Counted from the first letter of the stretch, positions 8,003 through 17,454 are shown. The stretch: 64,000 bases of DNA from Bacteroides neonati (GCF_000499785.1 NZ_HG726023.1:531791-595790); one strand, 5' to 3'. Made by a program: numbers and translations. The notes: generated by a model from the letters alone, not told the origin.

Positions 8003-9490
8003 TTATTCGCGGCTGTCTCTGAAGCCTTCCATGTTTTTGTAGCGTCGTTTCATGAAGCGGTTGTATACGTTGGTTATCCATATACGCGAAGTCGCTATAA
8101 ACCCGATGCCGATAACGAGAAGTATGTATAGACTTACTGTTTCATTAAAAATCGACTTTAAGACGAAATACAGCAAAATCGGTAGTCCCAGCGTGGCGAA
8201 GCTAACCAGGTTCTGCAAGCCTGTTCCTGAGTTTTGGCGCACGCCTATTTTGGCATTAAGCGGTACCGTCTTCGTGTTGTAAACCACCAACTGAAACAGC
8301 GCGAAATAGATAAATCCGATGCTGAATATCGCCCATGATACGGCCATCAATATGGCTATTTTCCCCATCACAATAGCGGGTATCATCAGTACGAGAGGAA
8401 TCAGCATACCTATGCTGTAGAGATAATATTTGGCTCTCAATAGGCTGAGAATTGACTCTTTGCGACTCATCAGTCCGTCTATGTAATTGCCTTCGTAGCT
8501 CATTACGGTAGATAGGAAAAGGAGACCAAAAATGGCGAAATTGTAGATTGCAATAAAGTTGGTCATGAATACGCCGTCGTAAATATCCGAGAAGCTCAGT
8601 ACTAAACTGAACCCCACTGTTACGAGAAGCACCATGCGCAAGCCGTGTTTACACGTTTTGTTGCGCAATAGGAGTTTAAGTTCTAACCGCATATATTCGC
8701 CTACTTCGCCGTATTTATCGAGAAACTTATACTCCGACAGATGTTTCACCTTTGTGTCTTCGGTTTTGTTTAGCTCCGAATAGGCCAATGCCGACATGAT
8801 TTTACGGTTGATTACCCACATTACTAATATGGCCAGCAAGGTACCTCCAAAGAACAGTAGGTTTCCTTCAATGTATCCTTCGCCCAGATTAACGAAAAAA
8901 TCGCCTAACAGGCTCTCTTTAGGAATAAAAATCGCTGCTGCTATGCCTCCATAGACTACTATCGGTAAAATGATCCACCAAATGCGCTCGCTTATCAGGG
9001 TGCGACAAAGTAAAAACCAGTAGTTGTTGAAAACCATGAGTAGCCAAATACCGATGCTATAGCTCACTACCCCCATTATGCCGAAGTATTTAGGAAGGGT
9101 GATGATTGCAAACGGAACGAATAAGAAAAGCCAGAATAGATTAAAGGTATCCAGTCCCGAGCGGATGAGCAGGAAATCAATGATTTTATTCCGCTTAACC
9201 GGTAGCAGGAGGTAAGGTTTTACCTCCTGCGTCGGTGTTTTTTGAAACGGAAAACGCATGATAAAGTCGATAGCCAGAACAAAAATCAACCCACTATTCA
9301 ATAGGTGATACGGTTCCATGCTTTCGGTGTCGAGGGCAAATGCAAAGGTCATACCGAAGAAGACCAGATAACCTGCCCAAAATATCGACATGGCAATCAT
9401 TAAATACTTGCCGAAGCGGTTTTTGTCATACATTGGATGCCGCTTGGCAGCCAATTTGCCATGTTTGCGTAATTCGTTAAAGAGCATCAT
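8003..9490 (-). CDS. DUF5687 family ABC transporter permease
   Basis: 495 residues with many hydrophobic segments (about 11-12 predicted by eye), starting MMLFNELRKHGKLAAKRHPMYD, the opening of the Bacteroidetes DUF5687 family. A conserved cytoplasmic stretch EVKPYLLLPVKRNKIIDFLL (about 87-106) resembles the loop that contacts the ATPase in ABC-2 permeases. It overlaps the upstream M16 peptidase gene by four bases (ATGA), implying translational coupling, and precedes the ATPase gene. Together these suggest an operon M16 peptidase, permease, ATPase, TraB-like. Confidence 0.88.
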   Translation of the reverse strand: MMLFNELRKHGKLAAKRHPMYDKNRFGKYLMIAMSIFWAGYLVFFGMTFAFALDTESMEPYHLLNSGLIFVLAIDFIMRFPFQKTPTQEVKPYLLLPVKRNKIIDFLLIRSGLDTFNLFWLFLFVPFAIITLPKYFGIMGVVSYSIGIWLLMVFNNYWFLLCRTLISERIWWIILPIVVYGGIAAAIFIPKESLLGDFFVNLGEGYIEGNLLFFGGTLLAILVMWVINRKIMSALAYSELNKTEDTKVKHLSEYKFLDKYGEVGEYMRLELKLLLRNKTCKHGLRMVLLVTVGFSLVLSFSDIYDGVFMTNFIAIYNFAIFGLLFLSTVMSYEGNYIDGLMSRKESILSLLRAKYYLYSIGMLIPLVLMIPAIVMGKIAILMAVSWAIFSIGFIYFALFQLVVYNTKTVPLNAKIGVRQNSGTGLQNLVSFATLGLPILLYFVLKSIFNETVSLYILLVIGIGFIATSRIWITNVYNRFMKRRYKNMEGFRDSRE

Positions 9491-12312
9491 TTTGTCTCAG
9501 GGCTTGTCATGGTCACTTCCACTTCGTTCTTTTGCTTGAGCAGGTCTGCTGCAAACTTCTGTATATCCTTGGCAGTGACACTATTGATTGTTGTCTCATA
9601 ATTTTTGGTAATATCCATACCCGTGAGTAAGTATTCGTCGATAGCCTTGAGCCAGTAGCTGTTCTCTTTCACGTTTTCGGTATATTTCTTGAGCATGTAT
9701 TCTTTTACTTTGCTTAGGTTGGCTTCCGATGGTCCGGATATTCCCAACTTATCAGCTTCGGCAAAGATGATTTTCATCAACTCGGCTTTCTTGCTAGGAG
9801 CTGTATCAAATATAATCTGCACGTAAGCATTCTCTTTCGGATAACGGGTGATATCGCCACCTACATATACGCCATAGGTTCCACCGGCTTCTTCACGAAC
9901 TTTCTCCGTATAAACAAGGTCTAAAATCTGGCTTGTCATATCCATCAGGATGCTGTTCTTTAAATCATATTTACACGTGCCGTTATACAACACAAGTACC
10001 GATGTTTTGGGAGTCTCCTGTTGCTTGATGAACTCGTTCTTATAGATACCTTTGCGCATATCCATCTTATTGTCCTTGAATGTTTCCTTGCGGTTGATGG
10101 CAGGTAGTGCACCCAGGTATTCGGCAATCAGTGCTTTGTCCTTGGCCGTATCTACGTTGCCTACAAAGATGAAGGTAAAGTCGCTTGCATCTTTGAAGCG
10201 GTCTTGATACATCGACATTATCTTGTCATAATCAATCTTATCGACCATATCAGCCTTTAAGCGGATTGCTCTGGGGTGTTTGTTGTAGATTGCAGCTTGA
10301 ATAGAGTCGCTAAAGGCAACCATCGGGTTGAGTTCTTGATTTTGTAAACTGGCTTTCGCACGGTTTTTGTACGAAGTAAATGCATCTACATCCTTTCGTG
10401 GTGCGGTAAATGTGAGGTAAGTCAGTTGCAGCAAGGTTTCGAAATCTTTGGGCGAACAGCTACCGTTTACGGCTTCTGTCAGGTTTCCTATACCGGCTTT
10501 TACGCTGGCTTTTTTGCCGGCGAGTACTTTCTCAAGATCTACTTTGCTAAAGTTGCCCAAACCACCTACACCAATCACATCGTTCAACTCTTTGATGTTG
10601 ATGATTTCCGAGTCGGGGAATAGCGAGCTACCGCCCAGACTAACACCCTTCATTTGTATCTCATCGGCTTTGAAGTCGGTCTTTTTAAGAATTACTTTCA
10701 CACCGTTTGATAAAGTCAACTCGGTTGTACCAAACTGTTTGTTCTCTTTTTCTGATACGATTTTTCCACCCTTAGGCTTTTCGGCCATCAATGGTTCGGT
10801 CGATACTTTGTCTACATAAGCAGTTAGTTTTTCGCTTTTCACTTCTTTGATCGTGTTCAGAATCGCTTCTTTCGACGGGATGACCATGCCTTCTTTTTCG
10901 GGGGCAAGAATGGCAACAACCAAGTTGCTGTCTGTAACTAGCTCTTGCATCATCTGGTTAAGTGCTGCTACGGGGATGGCAGGAGCTACTTGGTTGATGA
11001 TTGCATACTCATTCTCAATTCCCGGAATCGGTTCTTTGTCGAGGAAGTGACGAACATATTCGTTGATATATTCTTCGTTTTTACGTTTGTCGCGTTCGTT
11101 GTAGGCCGACTCCAATTGGCGCAGGTACTCTGCACGAGCGCGGGTATATTCCGATTCGGTAAAGCCAAACTGACGGGCACGTTCTGTTTCGCGCAATAAA
11201 CTTGCGATACCGCTATCCACCGCTCCTTCTTTACAAACAACGATACCGGTAAAGGCATCCTTCGTTTTGGCTACAAAGAAATCCGAGTCATAGGCTCCTG
11301 CATAGATAAAGGGAGGGTTTGCAGTTTGGGCTAGTTCGCTCAGGCGAGCATTGAGCATATTGCTTATCAATGTAGTCGCATAGTTTTGAACGAGGTAACC
11401 CATATTGTTCTTTTGGTCGGTGGGAGTGGCTTCGTGCTTGTTGAATACCAGAACTTGGATGTGCGGTTGCTCTTTGTCTTTTTCAATGATGACAATGGGC
11501 TCTTTATTATCATTAACCGGATAATACTCACGTTTGGCTGCATTGGGCTGTGCAGGAATGTCGGCAAATATCTTTTTGATTTGAGCCTCTATATCATCAA
11601 CGTTGATATCACCTACTACCACAATACCTTGCAAGTCGGGGCGATACCATTTTTCGTAATAGTCTTTCAGTGTTTGATACTTGAAGTTCATCACCACATC
11701 CATTGTTCCGATAGGAAAGCAGGTAGCATACTTTGTACCTTCGTACATCTGTGGCAATAACTTTTCCTGCAAACGTTGCATGGCACTCATGCGGGTACGC
11801 CACTCTTCGTTGATAACCCCACGCTCTTTATCGATTTCTTTGGGGTCGAGCAACAAATCGTTCGACCAGTCATGCAAAATCAGTAAACAAGAATCGATTG
11901 CTCCCGGTGTTTGTACCGGAACGTTCGAGATATTATAGACTGTTTCGTCGATAGCGGTATATGCATTGAGGTTCTCACCAAATTTAACACCGATCTTTGC
12001 CAGATAAGATGTCAGAGAGTTGCCCGGGAAGTGGGTTGTTCCATTAAAACACATATGTTCCAGAAAGTGAGCCAATCCACGTTGATTAGCCTCTTCTTGA
12101 ATGGAACCTACCTTTTGTGCGATATAAAAATCAGCACGGTTGGCCGGAAGTGCATTTTTGCGAATGTAATACGTCAATCCGTTATCGAGTTGCCCGATAC
12201 GTACGTTCGGATCGACTGGGATAGGAGGTAGCTGCTGTTGGGCCATTGCTTGTTGAAAGCTGCAACAAATCATTGTTGCAGCTAAAAATAAACCGCGGAA
12301 TAAATGTTTCAT
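9487..12312 (-). CDS. M16 family zinc peptidase (insulinase/pitrilysin type)
   Basis: 941 residues with a signal peptide (LFLAATMICCSFQQAMA), so exported. The inverted zinc motif HFLEH is at 82-86 in a region AHFLEHMCFNGTTHFPGN, and the third ligand is the glutamate in ERGVINEEW further on. A second, inactive M16 domain follows from about residue 520, giving the two-half clam shell of pitrilysins. Such enzymes degrade peptides that fit inside the chamber; in Bacteroidetes they are periplasmic. The coupling to a DUF5687 ABC exporter downstream suggests that peptide processing and export are linked here, which is an inference. Confidence 0.95.
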   Translation of the reverse strand: MKHLFRGLFLAATMICCSFQQAMAQQQLPPIPVDPNVRIGQLDNGLTYYIRKNALPANRADFYIAQKVGSIQEEANQRGLAHFLEHMCFNGTTHFPGNSLTSYLAKIGVKFGENLNAYTAIDETVYNISNVPVQTPGAIDSCLLILHDWSNDLLLDPKEIDKERGVINEEWRTRMSAMQRLQEKLLPQMYEGTKYATCFPIGTMDVVMNFKYQTLKDYYEKWYRPDLQGIVVVGDINVDDIEAQIKKIFADIPAQPNAAKREYYPVNDNKEPIVIIEKDKEQPHIQVLVFNKHEATPTDQKNNMGYLVQNYATTLISNMLNARLSELAQTANPPFIYAGAYDSDFFVAKTKDAFTGIVVCKEGAVDSGIASLLRETERARQFGFTESEYTRARAEYLRQLESAYNERDKRKNEEYINEYVRHFLDKEPIPGIENEYAIINQVAPAIPVAALNQMMQELVTDSNLVVAILAPEKEGMVIPSKEAILNTIKEVKSEKLTAYVDKVSTEPLMAEKPKGGKIVSEKENKQFGTTELTLSNGVKVILKKTDFKADEIQMKGVSLGGSSLFPDSEIINIKELNDVIGVGGLGNFSKVDLEKVLAGKKASVKAGIGNLTEAVNGSCSPKDFETLLQLTYLTFTAPRKDVDAFTSYKNRAKASLQNQELNPMVAFSDSIQAAIYNKHPRAIRLKADMVDKIDYDKIMSMYQDRFKDASDFTFIFVGNVDTAKDKALIAEYLGALPAINRKETFKDNKMDMRKGIYKNEFIKQQETPKTSVLVLYNGTCKYDLKNSILMDMTSQILDLVYTEKVREEAGGTYGVYVGGDITRYPKENAYVQIIFDTAPSKKAELMKIIFAEADKLGISGPSEANLSKVKEYMLKKYTENVKENSYWLKAIDEYLLTGMDITKNYETTINSVTAKDIQKFAADLLKQKNEVEVTMTSPETK

Positions 12313-12412
12313 TTTCGTTTTATTTTAAAAGTTATTCGTTCAATGCTACATCAGTCGGAGGAAAGAAGTGAAAAATCACAAACCGGCATAAATATTTAAT
12401 GATCAGTTCGTC

Positions 12413-13213
12413 TTACTTGACGGCCTGCCTGATGCGAACTAGCTTTGTCAGTAGTTCTTCCAATAAATCGAGCTTCAGCATATTGGCTCCATCGCTTTTG
12501 GCTATAGCCGGATTTTCGTGTGTTTCGATAAATAAACCATCGGCTCCAACTGCTATACCCGCTTTGGCAACAGTCTCGATCAGTTGAGGCATACCACCTG
12601 TTACACCGCTTGTTTGGTTGGGTTGTTGCAGCGAATGTGTTACGTCGAGTATCACCGGGAAACCAAATGTTTGCATTTCGGGGATACCGCGATAATCTAC
12701 AATCAGATCCTGATAGCCGAAGGTCGTTCCACGTTCGGTAATCATTACCTGTTTATTTCCTGCTTCTACTACCTTGTCGGCTGCAAAGCGCATGGCTTGT
12801 GGAGAAAGGAACTGGCCTTTTTTGATGTTGACCACCTTGTCTGTTTGTGCGGCGGCTACCAGCAAGTCGGTCTGTCGGCAAAGGAAAGCCGGGATTTGTA
12901 GAATATCGACATAAGCCGCAGCCATTTCTGCCTCTTCGGCCGTATGAATATCGGTTACGGTAGGTACTCCGAATGTATCGTGTACTTTCTTCAATATTTT
13001 CAAGGCTTGTTCGTCTCCAATGCCGGTGAAAGAATCGAGGCGTGAACGGTTTGCCTTGCGGTAAGACCCTTTAAATACATACGGTATTTGCAAACGTTCG
13101 GTAATACCGATTACGCGTTCGGCAATACGCATAGCCATCTCTTCTCCTTCTATCACGCACGGACCGGCAAGCAGAAAGAAGTTTCCGGCCGGGTTGTTTT
13201 TAAGTTCTATCAT
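12413..13213 (-). CDS. kdsA: 3-deoxy-8-phosphooctulonate synthase (KDO-8-P synthase)
   Basis: 266 residues, the usual size. It condenses phosphoenolpyruvate with arabinose-5-phosphate to give KDO-8-phosphate, the precursor of the inner-core sugar of lipopolysaccharide. Family motifs are FFLLAGPCVIEG at the N-terminus, FKGSYRKANRS, PTVTDIHT, LQIPAFLCRQTDLL and the catalytic-site loop GFPVILDVTHSLQQPN. It follows the lipid kinase gene by 10 bases, so it is part of a miaA-kinase-kdsA unit. The start MIELKNNPAGNFF fits the family. Confidence 0.97.
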   Translation of the reverse strand: MIELKNNPAGNFFLLAGPCVIEGEEMAMRIAERVIGITERLQIPYVFKGSYRKANRSRLDSFTGIGDEQALKILKKVHDTFGVPTVTDIHTAEEAEMAAAYVDILQIPAFLCRQTDLLVAAAQTDKVVNIKKGQFLSPQAMRFAADKVVEAGNKQVMITERGTTFGYQDLIVDYRGIPEMQTFGFPVILDVTHSLQQPNQTSGVTGGMPQLIETVAKAGIAVGADGLFIETHENPAIAKSDGANMLKLDLLEELLTKLVRIRQAVK

Positions 13214-13223
13214 AAATTGTTTA

Positions 13224-14150
13224 TTAATTCGGTATAATCAATGTAATTTTCTCGGGCAGGATACCTATCTCGAGTGGGAAATGTTTGGGCAATATTCTAC
13301 CATCCAGATCGACGGCTGCATTTTTGGCGCGTAGCACCTTTACCTTTTTGGTGCGGTAGCTTTTCACGACCTTATGATTCAGTATACGCCCTTGTATGAG
13401 CATCCACAACCCCGACATGGTTTGTAAGAGTTCGGGACGATAGATAACCGATACATCGAGCCAGCCATTGTAAGGCACAGCACTCGGTGTTTGTCCGTAG
13501 CCACAAGCACTACCTACACATACGGTCATGATGCGTCCGCGAATGTGTTCATCGTTAATTCGCAGGTGCATACGATACAAGCTTCGCTCAAAAACCAACA
13601 GGAAGAACGCGGCCAGATAGGAGAGGTATTTTACTCCCCAGAAACGTTTGGTCTGATCGGTGATTTTCACAATACGGGCTCCCAGCCCGATATTGATCGC
13701 GTTGAGGAAATATCGCTTCTGGTGCTCGGTACCATCAAAGAAACTGCAATAGCCTACATCGATTTTTTTGCGGCGGTTGTTTATAATCCAGTCTACGGCC
13801 TGCTTGTATTCCATATCGAGTTCCCAGAATTTGGCAAAATCATTGCCGATACCGTTGGGAATGATACCGATGGCGATGTTCTCTTTTTGTTCGGCATTCG
13901 AGTTCATAATGCCGTTGATCGCATCATTGAGTGCTCCATCACCACCTACTACAACGATGATGCGATATCCATTGTTGGCCAGGATGCCGGCAAGTCGTTC
14001 TACCGACCCAAAACCTTCGGACTGCACATAGTCATAAGACACCCCTTTGGTATCCATGTACTCTTTTATCTCTTTCCACCGTTTCTGCACTTTTCGTGTT
14101 CCGGCTTTCGGGTTATAAATGACACCCCATTTTCCTGGTTCTACACTCAT
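13224..14150 (-). CDS. Diacylglycerol kinase-family lipid kinase (YegS/BmrU/LCB5 type)
   Basis: 308 residues from the chosen start MSVEPGKWGVIYNPKAG; a longer reading from 14219 adds a basic stretch that is not typical of the family. The nucleotide-binding motif GGDGALNDAING is at 69-80, preceded by YNPKAGTRK, both hallmarks of the DAGK catalytic domain; GIIPNGIGNDFAKFW follows. The C-terminal half is a beta sandwich with GSACGYGQTP and a terminal DGRILP. Members phosphorylate diacylglycerol, ceramide or related lipids at the inner membrane; the substrate here cannot be told. It lies between miaA and kdsA. Confidence 0.93.
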   Translation of the reverse strand: MSVEPGKWGVIYNPKAGTRKVQKRWKEIKEYMDTKGVSYDYVQSEGFGSVERLAGILANNGYRIIVVVGGDGALNDAINGIMNSNAEQKENIAIGIIPNGIGNDFAKFWELDMEYKQAVDWIINNRRKKIDVGYCSFFDGTEHQKRYFLNAINIGLGARIVKITDQTKRFWGVKYLSYLAAFFLLVFERSLYRMHLRINDEHIRGRIMTVCVGSACGYGQTPSAVPYNGWLDVSVIYRPELLQTMSGLWMLIQGRILNHKVVKSYRTKKVKVLRAKNAAVDLDGRILPKHFPLEIGILPEKITLIIPN

Positions 14151-14232
14151 ATTCTTTATCTTTTCCCTGTATGTTCTGTTTTCGATCTTTCCTTGTGTTC
14201 GTCTGCGCCCGATAAACACTTCGCCAAAGATA

Positions 14233-15153
14233 TTAAACTTCTCTGAGTTTTGTTGTTACAAAAGCTATCTTTTCTTCCATAGGCCATAAAGCATCTACCC
14301 AATGAATGGTAAAGCCCCGCCGCTCCATTCCCCTGAACCAGGTCATTTGCCGTTTGGCAAACTGATGAATGGCCACTTCCAGCCCGTTGAACATCTCTTC
14401 GTATGTGATTTTTCCGATGACATACAGGGTTAGGTATTTATATTCTAATCCGTAGTATATCAAGTCATCGGCTGCAATGCCTTCGGCGAGCAAACGGCGC
14501 ACTTCATCGATCATTCCTTCGTCTAATCGCTGTTTCAGCCTACGCGTTATCTTCTCCCGGCGCAACTCCCGATCAATATCCACCCCGATGATGAGGCTGT
14601 TCAAGGCGGGGAATTCCCGTTCGGGCACCGGGTTGAGTTTATAGTACTCTTCAATTTCGATGGCTCGTATGGCTCGCTTTACCGTATCTACATCCGTTGA
14701 GTTATGTAACGTTTTGTATTGCTCCAATGTTTTCGTTAATTCTTCGAGCGATTTCGTTTCCAGCCGTTGGCGCAGCTCCGGATTCTCCGGAACGGGCATC
14801 AATCGATACCCTTTGAGTACCGATTCCAGGTATAAACCGGTTCCTCCACACACAATCGGGAGTAAGCTCCGTTGTTTAATAGTCTCGTATGCGGTTAGAA
14901 AATCACGTTGATATTCGAAAACGTTGTATTTATAGCCCGGATCGGCAATGTCGATCAGGTGATAAGGTATTTGTTGTCCGTTTACTGTATAATCGTCCAA
15001 GTCTTTTCCCGTGCCCAGATCCATTCCACGGTAGATTTGGCGTGAGTCGGCACTGATAATTTCCGTATGTAGTGTAGCAGCCAGTGCGGTTGCAAATGGC
15101 GTTTTTCCCGATGCAGTAGGGCCCAGTATGGCGATTAAATCATAATTCGGCAT
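14233..15153 (-). CDS. miaA: tRNA dimethylallyltransferase
   Basis: 306 residues. It transfers a dimethylallyl group to A37 of tRNAs that read codons starting with U. The P-loop GPTASGKT is at 11-18, followed by ISADSRQIYRGMDLGTGK, the active-site segment that binds A37, then HLIDIADP and GGTGLYLESVL. The C-terminal part carries the family motifs IGVDIDRELRREKI and QMTWFRGM. The start MPNYDLIAILGP was preferred over an ATG 99 bases upstream. The next gene on the strand, the lipid kinase, begins 82 bases on. Confidence 0.97.
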   Translation of the reverse strand: MPNYDLIAILGPTASGKTPFATALAATLHTEIISADSRQIYRGMDLGTGKDLDDYTVNGQQIPYHLIDIADPGYKYNVFEYQRDFLTAYETIKQRSLLPIVCGGTGLYLESVLKGYRLMPVPENPELRQRLETKSLEELTKTLEQYKTLHNSTDVDTVKRAIRAIEIEEYYKLNPVPEREFPALNSLIIGVDIDRELRREKITRRLKQRLDEGMIDEVRRLLAEGIAADDLIYYGLEYKYLTLYVIGKITYEEMFNGLEVAIHQFAKRQMTWFRGMERRGFTIHWVDALWPMEEKIAFVTTKLREV

Positions 15154-15279
15154 GGATTCTTGTCTTTTGTTTATGACAAAGATATGAAAAAGGAAGTGAA
15201 AACAGGATGCAAAAGGCTTAAATGGTGTTATAAACACTCCGTTTCCGCACACAAAGCTTGCTAGTTTCGAAAAACTGCG

Positions 15280-15356
15280 TACCTTTGCACTGTGTTTTTC
15301 ATAGTATTAGATTTAAGGTTAACAAAGGTTGGAGCAAGGCGTTGCTCCTTTTTTTT
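15280..15356 (+). ncRNA. Candidate small RNA with its own terminator (copy A)
   Basis: A -7 box TACCTTTG at 15280-15287 begins a block of 47-48 bases that is identical to one at 39201 in this window. The identical part ends at about 15327 (AACAAAG) and is followed by a hairpin GGAGCAA-GGCG-TTGCTCC (15331-15348) and a run of T. The hairpin differs in sequence from copy B but not in position, as expected for a terminator under structural constraint. No start codon and frame follow. No good -33 box is visible for this copy, so expression is less certain than for copy B. Confidence 0.65.
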
Positions 15357-15495
15357 TATCCATACCCTATCTTTTTGAAAGCACAATGGGGGAATCGGCA
15401 CCCAATTAAATACCGAAAACGTAGGTGTTATCTTTGGCAATCAATCAATATATTCTTAAAATAGTAAGATAGCTCTGATTAAAAAAAGTAGAAGG

Positions 15496-15607
15496 GTGAG
15501 GGATGACTAGGGAGGTTATATAACTTTATTTATCCGAATCATATATTCTTTTTATTTTCTTTTTTTTTAGAATACAAAGGTTAACATTCTCCCTCATCAT
15601 CCCTCAC
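15496..15607. repeat. Long imperfect inverted repeat
   Basis: GTGAGGGATGACTAGGGAG (15496-15514) is matched at 17 of 19 bases by the reverse complement of 15589-15607. The arms are separated by 74 bases of AT-rich, pyrimidine-biased DNA that encodes nothing. It could fold as a large hairpin or be the two ends of a small non-coding mobile repeat. Confidence 0.6.
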
Positions 15608-15689
15608 ACTTGGATGGAAAGTGCTTCACAATGTACTGTAGCTTAGACAAGATAAATAGCATGTAGTAAGATACTTGCTTACTGTTTGC

Positions 15690-15727
15690 AAAAAAAGTTG
15701 GCGGCATTTGATTAAAACGCCGCCAAC
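15690..15727 (-). terminator. Terminator of ddh
   Basis: GTTGGCGGC (15697-15705) pairs with GCCGCCAAC (15719-15727). Read on the minus strand it is followed by seven T (15690-15696 complement). The ddh stop is about 60 bases away. Confidence 0.75.
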
Positions 15728-15739
15728 TTTTATATTTTT

Positions 15740-15768
15740 CCCGCCGTCTTTTTCAAAAAGGCGGCGGG
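15740..15768. terminator. Second GC-rich hairpin downstream of ddh
   Basis: CCCGCCGTCTTTTT faces AAAAAGGCGGCGGG with a one-base loop, a very strong stem. It lies between the ddh stop and the hairpin at 15697-15727. T-rich sequence follows on the plus strand only, so it may act on transcription arriving from the small RNA side. Confidence 0.5.
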
Positions 15769-15785
15769 CTTTTCTTTGCTATTGT

Positions 15786-16685
15786 TTATACCAAGTGTCC
15801 GATCCACTCTTCGCGGTCGCCCGGAAGTAAGTCGATCACCGGTACTTCGACCATGGTATAGCAACCCGGCTGTTGCTTCATAGAAGCACGGGCTACACAA
15901 ACCAACACCTGTGCTGTAAGTGCCGGGTTATTGATATGCATGTTGAATTCGAACAACTGATTCTGAGTTTTGCCCGATACGCCTTTGCGAGTCAGATTTA
16001 CACCGTGTCCCATATCGAGCAGGGCATCTACGCTCTCTACCTGTTTTACGTGTGTTTCATCGTTTACGAAATAGGCATCGGCTTTGATGGCTGCTGCTAC
16101 TTCTTCGAATTTATATCCGTCTTTCACTTCGATATAAACCATGCGGCGATGGATACCCGTACCTGTAGGAATGGTCATAGACAATGCAGCCTGTACACCG
16201 GGCACAGCCTTCACGGCTACCGTATGACCCATGCTCATACCGGGGCCGAAGTTGGTATAGGTAATGCCTTTCGGAGCGATGGCTTCGAGCATGGTGCGAA
16301 CGATAGAATCGCTACCCGGATCCCATCCGGCAGAGATGATCGAAACTGCTTTGTACTCTTTGGCGCAGCCGTTCAGTTCGCGACGAAGATCAAGAATACC
16401 GGTATGGATGTCGAAACTGTCGACCGTATTGATACCCATTGCCAAAATCTCCTTGGCGTATTTCTCAACGCTGCGCGTGGGGGTGCAGAGAATCGCTACT
16501 TCGACACCTTCGAGCTCTTTTATATCTTTAACTACGGGGTAGTCATTGAGTTCTGCCGGTTTATTTTCGGCTCCTGCACGACGAACAATACCTGCTATTT
16601 CGAAATCGGGTGCTGCCTGAAGTGCTTCCAGAACGTAACGACCAATATTGCCATAACCAACGATGGCTGCTCTTACCTTTTTCAT
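15786..16685 (-). CDS. ddh: meso-Diaminopimelate D-dehydrogenase
   Basis: 299 residues. It makes meso-diaminopimelate directly from tetrahydrodipicolinate, ammonia and NADPH, for lysine and peptidoglycan synthesis; this one-step route occurs in Bacteroidales. The NADP-binding motif VGYGNIGRYVLEAL is at 9-22, followed by GIVRR. Further family segments are SAGWDPGSDSIVRTMLEA and the stretch FGPGMSMGHTVAVK, which lines the substrate pocket. A TACTTTTG box lies at 16735-16728 on the minus strand. It appears to be a single-gene unit with its own terminator. Confidence 0.96.
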   Translation of the reverse strand: MKKVRAAIVGYGNIGRYVLEALQAAPDFEIAGIVRRAGAENKPAELNDYPVVKDIKELEGVEVAILCTPTRSVEKYAKEILAMGINTVDSFDIHTGILDLRRELNGCAKEYKAVSIISAGWDPGSDSIVRTMLEAIAPKGITYTNFGPGMSMGHTVAVKAVPGVQAALSMTIPTGTGIHRRMVYIEVKDGYKFEEVAAAIKADAYFVNDETHVKQVESVDALLDMGHGVNLTRKGVSGKTQNQLFEFNMHINNPALTAQVLVCVARASMKQQPGCYTMVEVPVIDLLPGDREEWIGHLV

Positions 16686-16839
16686 GCTTTTACTAATTTA
16701 GTTAAACACATTTCTTTTATTTAGGCACAAAAGTAGACATTTTATCTGTTATTTTGCCCGTACAGGTGTTAAAGATCGTTTTTACAGCTCAACTTCGCCG
16801 CACACAATATTTCGCGCGTGCCTGCGTTATACAAGTATT

Positions 16840-17439
16840 ATGATAGAATATATTAAGGGCGACCTTGTCGAACTCAGTCCGGCAACCGCAGTTGTTGATT
16901 GCAATGGCTTAGGCTATGGAGTGAATATTTCGTTGAATACCTATTCGGCCATTCAGGGAAAACCAAGCTGTAAACTATATATCTACGAAGCAATTCGCGA
17001 GGATGCTTACATTCTGTATGGCTTTGCCGACAAACAAGAGAGAGAACTTTTTCTGCAATTAATCTCCGTATCGGGTATTGGAGGCAATACGGCTCGGATG
17101 ATTCTGTCGGCTCTCTCGCCAAGCGAATTGGTCAATGTGATTAGTACCGAGAATGCCAATCTGCTTAAGACGGTTAAGGGTATTGGACTCAAGACGGCGC
17201 AGCGTGTCATTGTCGATTTGAAGGATAAAATAAAAACGGCCGGTTCCGTCGGCGGAACTTTATCGGGCGGTGTGTTGTTGCAGTCCTTGAATGCCGAAGT
17301 GCAGGAAGAGGCCATTGCAGCCTTGACCATGTTGGGCTTTGCTCCTGCACCTTCGCAAAAAGTTGTATTGGCCATCTTGAAAGAAGAGCCCGAAGCTCCG
17401 GTTGAGAAGGTGATAAAACTTGCATTGAAAAGGCTGTAA
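16840..17439 (+). CDS. ruvA: Holliday junction branch migration protein RuvA
   Basis: 199 residues, the normal size. RuvA tetramers bind four-way DNA junctions and load the RuvB motor. The N-terminal OB fold begins [21 protein letters not shown] with GLGYGVNIS; the double helix-hairpin-helix domain shows [19 protein letters not shown] and [20 protein letters not shown]; the C-terminal three-helix domain ([11 protein letters not shown]) that contacts RuvB is present. ruvB and ruvC are not next to it. It is transcribed away from ddh. Confidence 0.97.
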   Translation: MIEYIKGDLVELSPATAVVDCNGLGYGVNISLNTYSAIQGKPSCKLYIYEAIREDAYILYGFADKQERELFLQLISVSGIGGNTARMILSALSPSELVNVISTENANLLKTVKGIGLKTAQRVIVDLKDKIKTAGSVGGTLSGGVLLQSLNAEVQEEAIAALTMLGFAPAPSQKVVLAILKEEPEAPVEKVIKLALKRL

Positions 17440-17454
17440 GAGTGTATTAATTCC

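Larger units (their letters stand above)
15154..15785. other. Gene-free stretch between miaA and ddh
   Basis: No supported protein gene in 630 bases. It holds a candidate small RNA with terminator (15280-15355), an imperfect long inverted repeat (15496-15607), a run of T/pyrimidine-rich sequence around 15540-15570, and two GC-rich hairpins in tandem (15697-15727 and 15740-15768) just after the ddh stop. Confidence 0.7.

Noticed and set aside
15258..15464. 68-codon plus-strand frame after miaA
   Set aside because: It covers the candidate small RNA and its terminator; the peptide is low-complexity and matches nothing. The second copy of the RNA at 39201 has no corresponding frame.
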